Shown: positions 6,990-7,868 of the stretch, in pieces | Numbering within the stretch: position 1 is the stretch's first letter | How the letters are laid out: each line of letters starts with the position of its first letter | Assembly (NCBI RefSeq): GCF_938036805.1 | Contig: NZ_CALHWC010000060.1 | Location: forward strand, 1 to 7,868 | Length of the DNA: 7,868 nucleotides | Source of the DNA: an uncultured Streptococcus sp. | GTDB lineage: Bacteria; Bacillota; Bacilli; Lactobacillales; Streptococcaceae | Direction: 5' to 3' | Notes under the pieces: generated by a model | What the model saw: the letters and a program-made list of their open reading frames with translations, nothing else | Databases searched by the model: none | What the model was told of the DNA's origin: nothing | Translations under genes and position numbers: made by a program

Positions 6990-7006
6990 TTATACACAAT
7001 GTCTAA
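6990..7006. promoter_or_regulatory. Candidate TetR operator 1, in the yhgE leader
   Basis: TTATACACAATGTCTAA is an imperfect palindrome, with outer TTA/TAA and inner ACA/TGT pairing (6 of 8 positions). It agrees with a second copy at 7067-7083 at 14 of 17 bases. It lies between the predicted yhgE transcription start (about 7016) and its ribosome site, where bound repressor would block elongation. That TetR binds it is inference from position and symmetry. Confidence 0.45.
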
Positions 7007-7022
7007 AAATTTGATATAATAG

Positions 7023-7050
7023 ATTATACACAATAAAAAAATTAAGGCAA
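7023..7050 (-). promoter_or_regulatory. yhgE: Promoter of yhgE
   Basis: On the minus strand TTGCCT (7050-7045) is followed by a 16-bp spacer and a perfect TATAAT (7028-7023). The start would be near 7016, giving a leader of about 40 nt before the ATG. The -35 matches TTGACA at 4 of 6 bases. Confidence 0.6.
7024..7034. repeat. 11-bp direct repeat copy of operator 1 left arm
   Basis: TTATACACAAT repeats the first 11 bases of the sequence at 6990-7000 in the same orientation, 34 bp away. This copy overlaps the yhgE -10 and lacks the right palindrome arm. It may be an extra half-operator. The core TTATACACA also fits the relaxed DnaA-box pattern TTATNCACA. Confidence 0.4.
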
Positions 7051-7066
7051 GCAGAAAACTTTATTT

Positions 7067-7083
7067 TTGTACACCTTGTCTAA
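7067..7083. promoter_or_regulatory. Candidate TetR operator 2, over the tetR promoter
   Basis: TTGTACACCTTGTCTAA matches operator 1 at 14 of 17 bases; the shared pattern is TTRTACAC-N2-TGTCTAA. It covers the -35 and most of the spacer of the predicted tetR promoter, as expected for autorepression. A further partial copy, TTGTACAA, lies at 7087-7094. Confidence 0.45.
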
Positions 7084-7094
7084 TTTTGTACAAT
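7067..7094 (+). promoter_or_regulatory. Probable promoter of the TetR regulator gene
   Basis: TTGTAC (7067-7072), a 16-bp spacer and TACAAT (7089-7094) form a moderate sigma-70-type promoter about 23 bp before the tetR ATG. The -10 matches at 5 of 6 bases, the -35 only at 3 of 6. It coincides with candidate operator 2. Confidence 0.45.
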
Positions 7095-7117
7095 TCAATC
7101 ATAAAGGAAAGATTAAA

Positions 7118-7648
7118 ATGACAGAAAGTAATAAACGTAAAAAAACCAAGGCCATCATTGAGAAGGCCATGGTTGAATTATTGCAGAAAGAGTCTTTTGA
7201 CCACATCACAACAGTCGAATTGGCCCGAGCTGCTGGCATCAGTCGCAGTAGCTTTTATACCCACTACAAAGATAAATATGATATGATTGAGCGCTATCAG
7301 CAAGGGCTCTTTCATCAACTAGAATACATCTTTGAGCACAATCGTGAAGATGTTGCAGTCGCTATCACAGAGGTCTTTCAGTTCTTGACCCAAGAGCCTC
7401 TTCTGGCTGCCCTCTTGACGGAAAACGGTACTAGAGAAATCCAAAATTTCCTGCGCCATAAGCTCCAATCCTTGCTTTCCCAAATCCTACAAGAACGGTT
7501 TCGAAACAAAGCTTTCAATCAAATCGAAAAGGAATACGGCATCGTCTACCTCGTTAATGCTTTCTTTGGCGTCTACCAAATGTGGATCGCCCGAGGCAGT
7601 AAGGAAAGCCCTGAACAAATGGCTAATCTTCTTTTAAAGATGCTATAA
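7118..7648 (+). CDS. TetR family transcriptional regulator
   Basis: The product has 176 residues from the ATG at 7118, preceded by AAAGGAAA (7103-7110) with a 7-nt spacer. An in-frame ATG-initiated extension of 17 codons is possible, but it starts inside the predicted promoter and lacks a ribosome site. The N-terminal DNA-binding domain is clear: a first helix (about 8-24), then FDHITTVELARAAGISRSSFYTHYKDKYDMIE (27-58), the classic TetR helix-turn-helix. The C-terminal helical part (about 60-176) is short and resembles the TetR_C_7/DhaS-like ligand domain; the ligand cannot be read from it. It is divergent from yhgE with 141 bp between the starts, and two candidate operators lie between. It most likely represses both itself and yhgE. 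Confidence 0.9.
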   Translation: MTESNKRKKTKAIIEKAMVELLQKESFDHITTVELARAAGISRSSFYTHYKDKYDMIERYQQGLFHQLEYIFEHNREDVAVAITEVFQFLTQEPLLAALLTENGTREIQNFLRHKLQSLLSQILQERFRNKAFNQIEKEYGIVYLVNAFFGVYQMWIARGSKESPEQMANLLLKML

Positions 7649-7665
7649 AACTCAACAACTAATAA

Positions 7666-7696
7666 AGACTGGGAAATTTTGTCCCAGTCTCTTTTT
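7666..7696 (+). terminator. Intrinsic terminator of the tetR gene
   Basis: A 9-bp perfect stem (AGACTGGGA at 7666-7674, TCCCAGTCT at 7682-7690) with a 7-nt loop is followed by C and T5, 17 bases after the tetR stop. Confidence 0.88.
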
Positions 7697-7706
7697 GTTA
7701 ATCGAA

Positions 7707-7732
7707 TAAAAAAGAAGCCGAAAACGGCTTCT
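7707..7732 (-). terminator. rpsD: Intrinsic terminator of rpsD
   Basis: On the minus strand AGAAGCCG-TTTT-CGGCTTCT (plus positions 7713-7732) is an 8-bp perfect stem with a 4-nt loop, followed by a T-tract. It lies about 20 bases beyond the rpsD stop and back to back with the tetR terminator. Confidence 0.88.
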
Positions 7733-7752
7733 GAATAAATTTCCAATAGAAA

Positions 7753-7868
7753 TTAAAGCATTTTGTTGTAGAATTCAACGACAAGTGCTTCGTTGATTTC
7801 TGGGTTGATTTCATCGCGTTCTGGCAAGCGAGTCAATGAACCTTCCAATTTTTCAGCGTCGAATGATA
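7753..7868 (-). CDS. rpsD: 30S ribosomal protein S4, C-terminal fragment
   Basis: Only the last 37 codons and the stop lie in the window; the gene continues past the right edge. The translated tail, which includes [20 protein letters not shown] and ends NKML, is the characteristic C-terminus of Firmicute ribosomal protein S4. S4 is a primary 16S rRNA-binding protein of the small subunit and a translational fidelity factor. It is convergent with tetR and has its own terminator. The promoter and any S4 autoregulatory leader would be outside the window. Confidence 0.93.

Noticed and set aside
7015..7028. Palindrome TATAAT-AG-ATTATA, offering a TATAAT on the plus strand for a tetR promoter.
   Set aside because: The plus-strand TATAAT has no -35 at 16-18 bp and is about 100 bp from the tetR start, while the minus-strand copy has a suitable -35 for yhgE. 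It is more likely a by-product of AT-rich promoter sequence.
6990..7032. Two TTATACACA sequences (6990-6998, 7024-7032) fitting the DnaA-box pattern TTATNCACA, and a weaker TGTGGAGAA (4445-4453, 8/9 to the box complement).
   Set aside because: The two 9-mers are part of longer 11- and 17-bp repeats better explained as operator sequences of the adjacent TetR gene. The third is a single imperfect match. There is no cluster, AT-rich unwinding element or dnaA/dnaN gene to suggest an origin.

Overview
The window looks like chromosomal DNA of a Streptococcus, probably of the mitis/sanguinis group. This rests on the S4 ribosomal protein tail at the right edge, the YhgE/Pip-TetR pair, strong AGGAG-type ribosome sites, a CiaR-type promoter and a parS centromere. 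The species is not provable from the sequence. There are no insertion sequences, tRNA or rRNA genes, CRISPR arrays or broken genes. Two genes are cut by the window edges.

Layout from left to right. (1) The C-terminal part of an S66 LD-carboxypeptidase (+) ends at a hairpin and converges on a cytoplasmic S41/PDZ peptidase-like gene (-), which has its own extended -10 promoter. (2) A tight three-gene operon (-) follows, read from high to low coordinates: a VTC-domain polyphosphate-polymerase-like protein, a DUF4956 membrane protein overlapping it by 8 bp, and a lipoprotein with a Cthe_2159-type carbohydrate-binding beta-helix. It ends in a strong terminator (1615-1650). (3) A 252-bp intergenic region (4325-4576) carries the operon promoter with three 11-bp-phased TTTAAG-like hexamers exactly 10 bp upstream of a -10. 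This is the architecture of CiaR-activated streptococcal promoters. It also holds a perfect 16-bp parS site and the terminator of the next operon. (4) A large YhgE/Pip membrane protein (-) is divergent from a TetR regulator (+). Their shared 141-bp promoter region contains two near-identical 17-bp imperfect palindromes, the best candidates for the TetR operator. (5) Back-to-back terminators separate tetR from the convergent rpsD gene (-).

How the parts may work together. The VTC-DUF4956-lipoprotein operon is the most interesting protein content. A soluble polyphosphate-polymerase fold is translationally coupled to a small polytopic membrane protein, followed by a surface polymer-binding lipoprotein. 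I infer a synthesis, translocation and surface-binding module for an anionic polymer, possibly under envelope-stress (CiaRH) control. That function is inference, not established. The YhgE-TetR pair looks like a self-contained locally regulated unit. The parS site suggests the window lies in the origin-proximal part of the chromosome.
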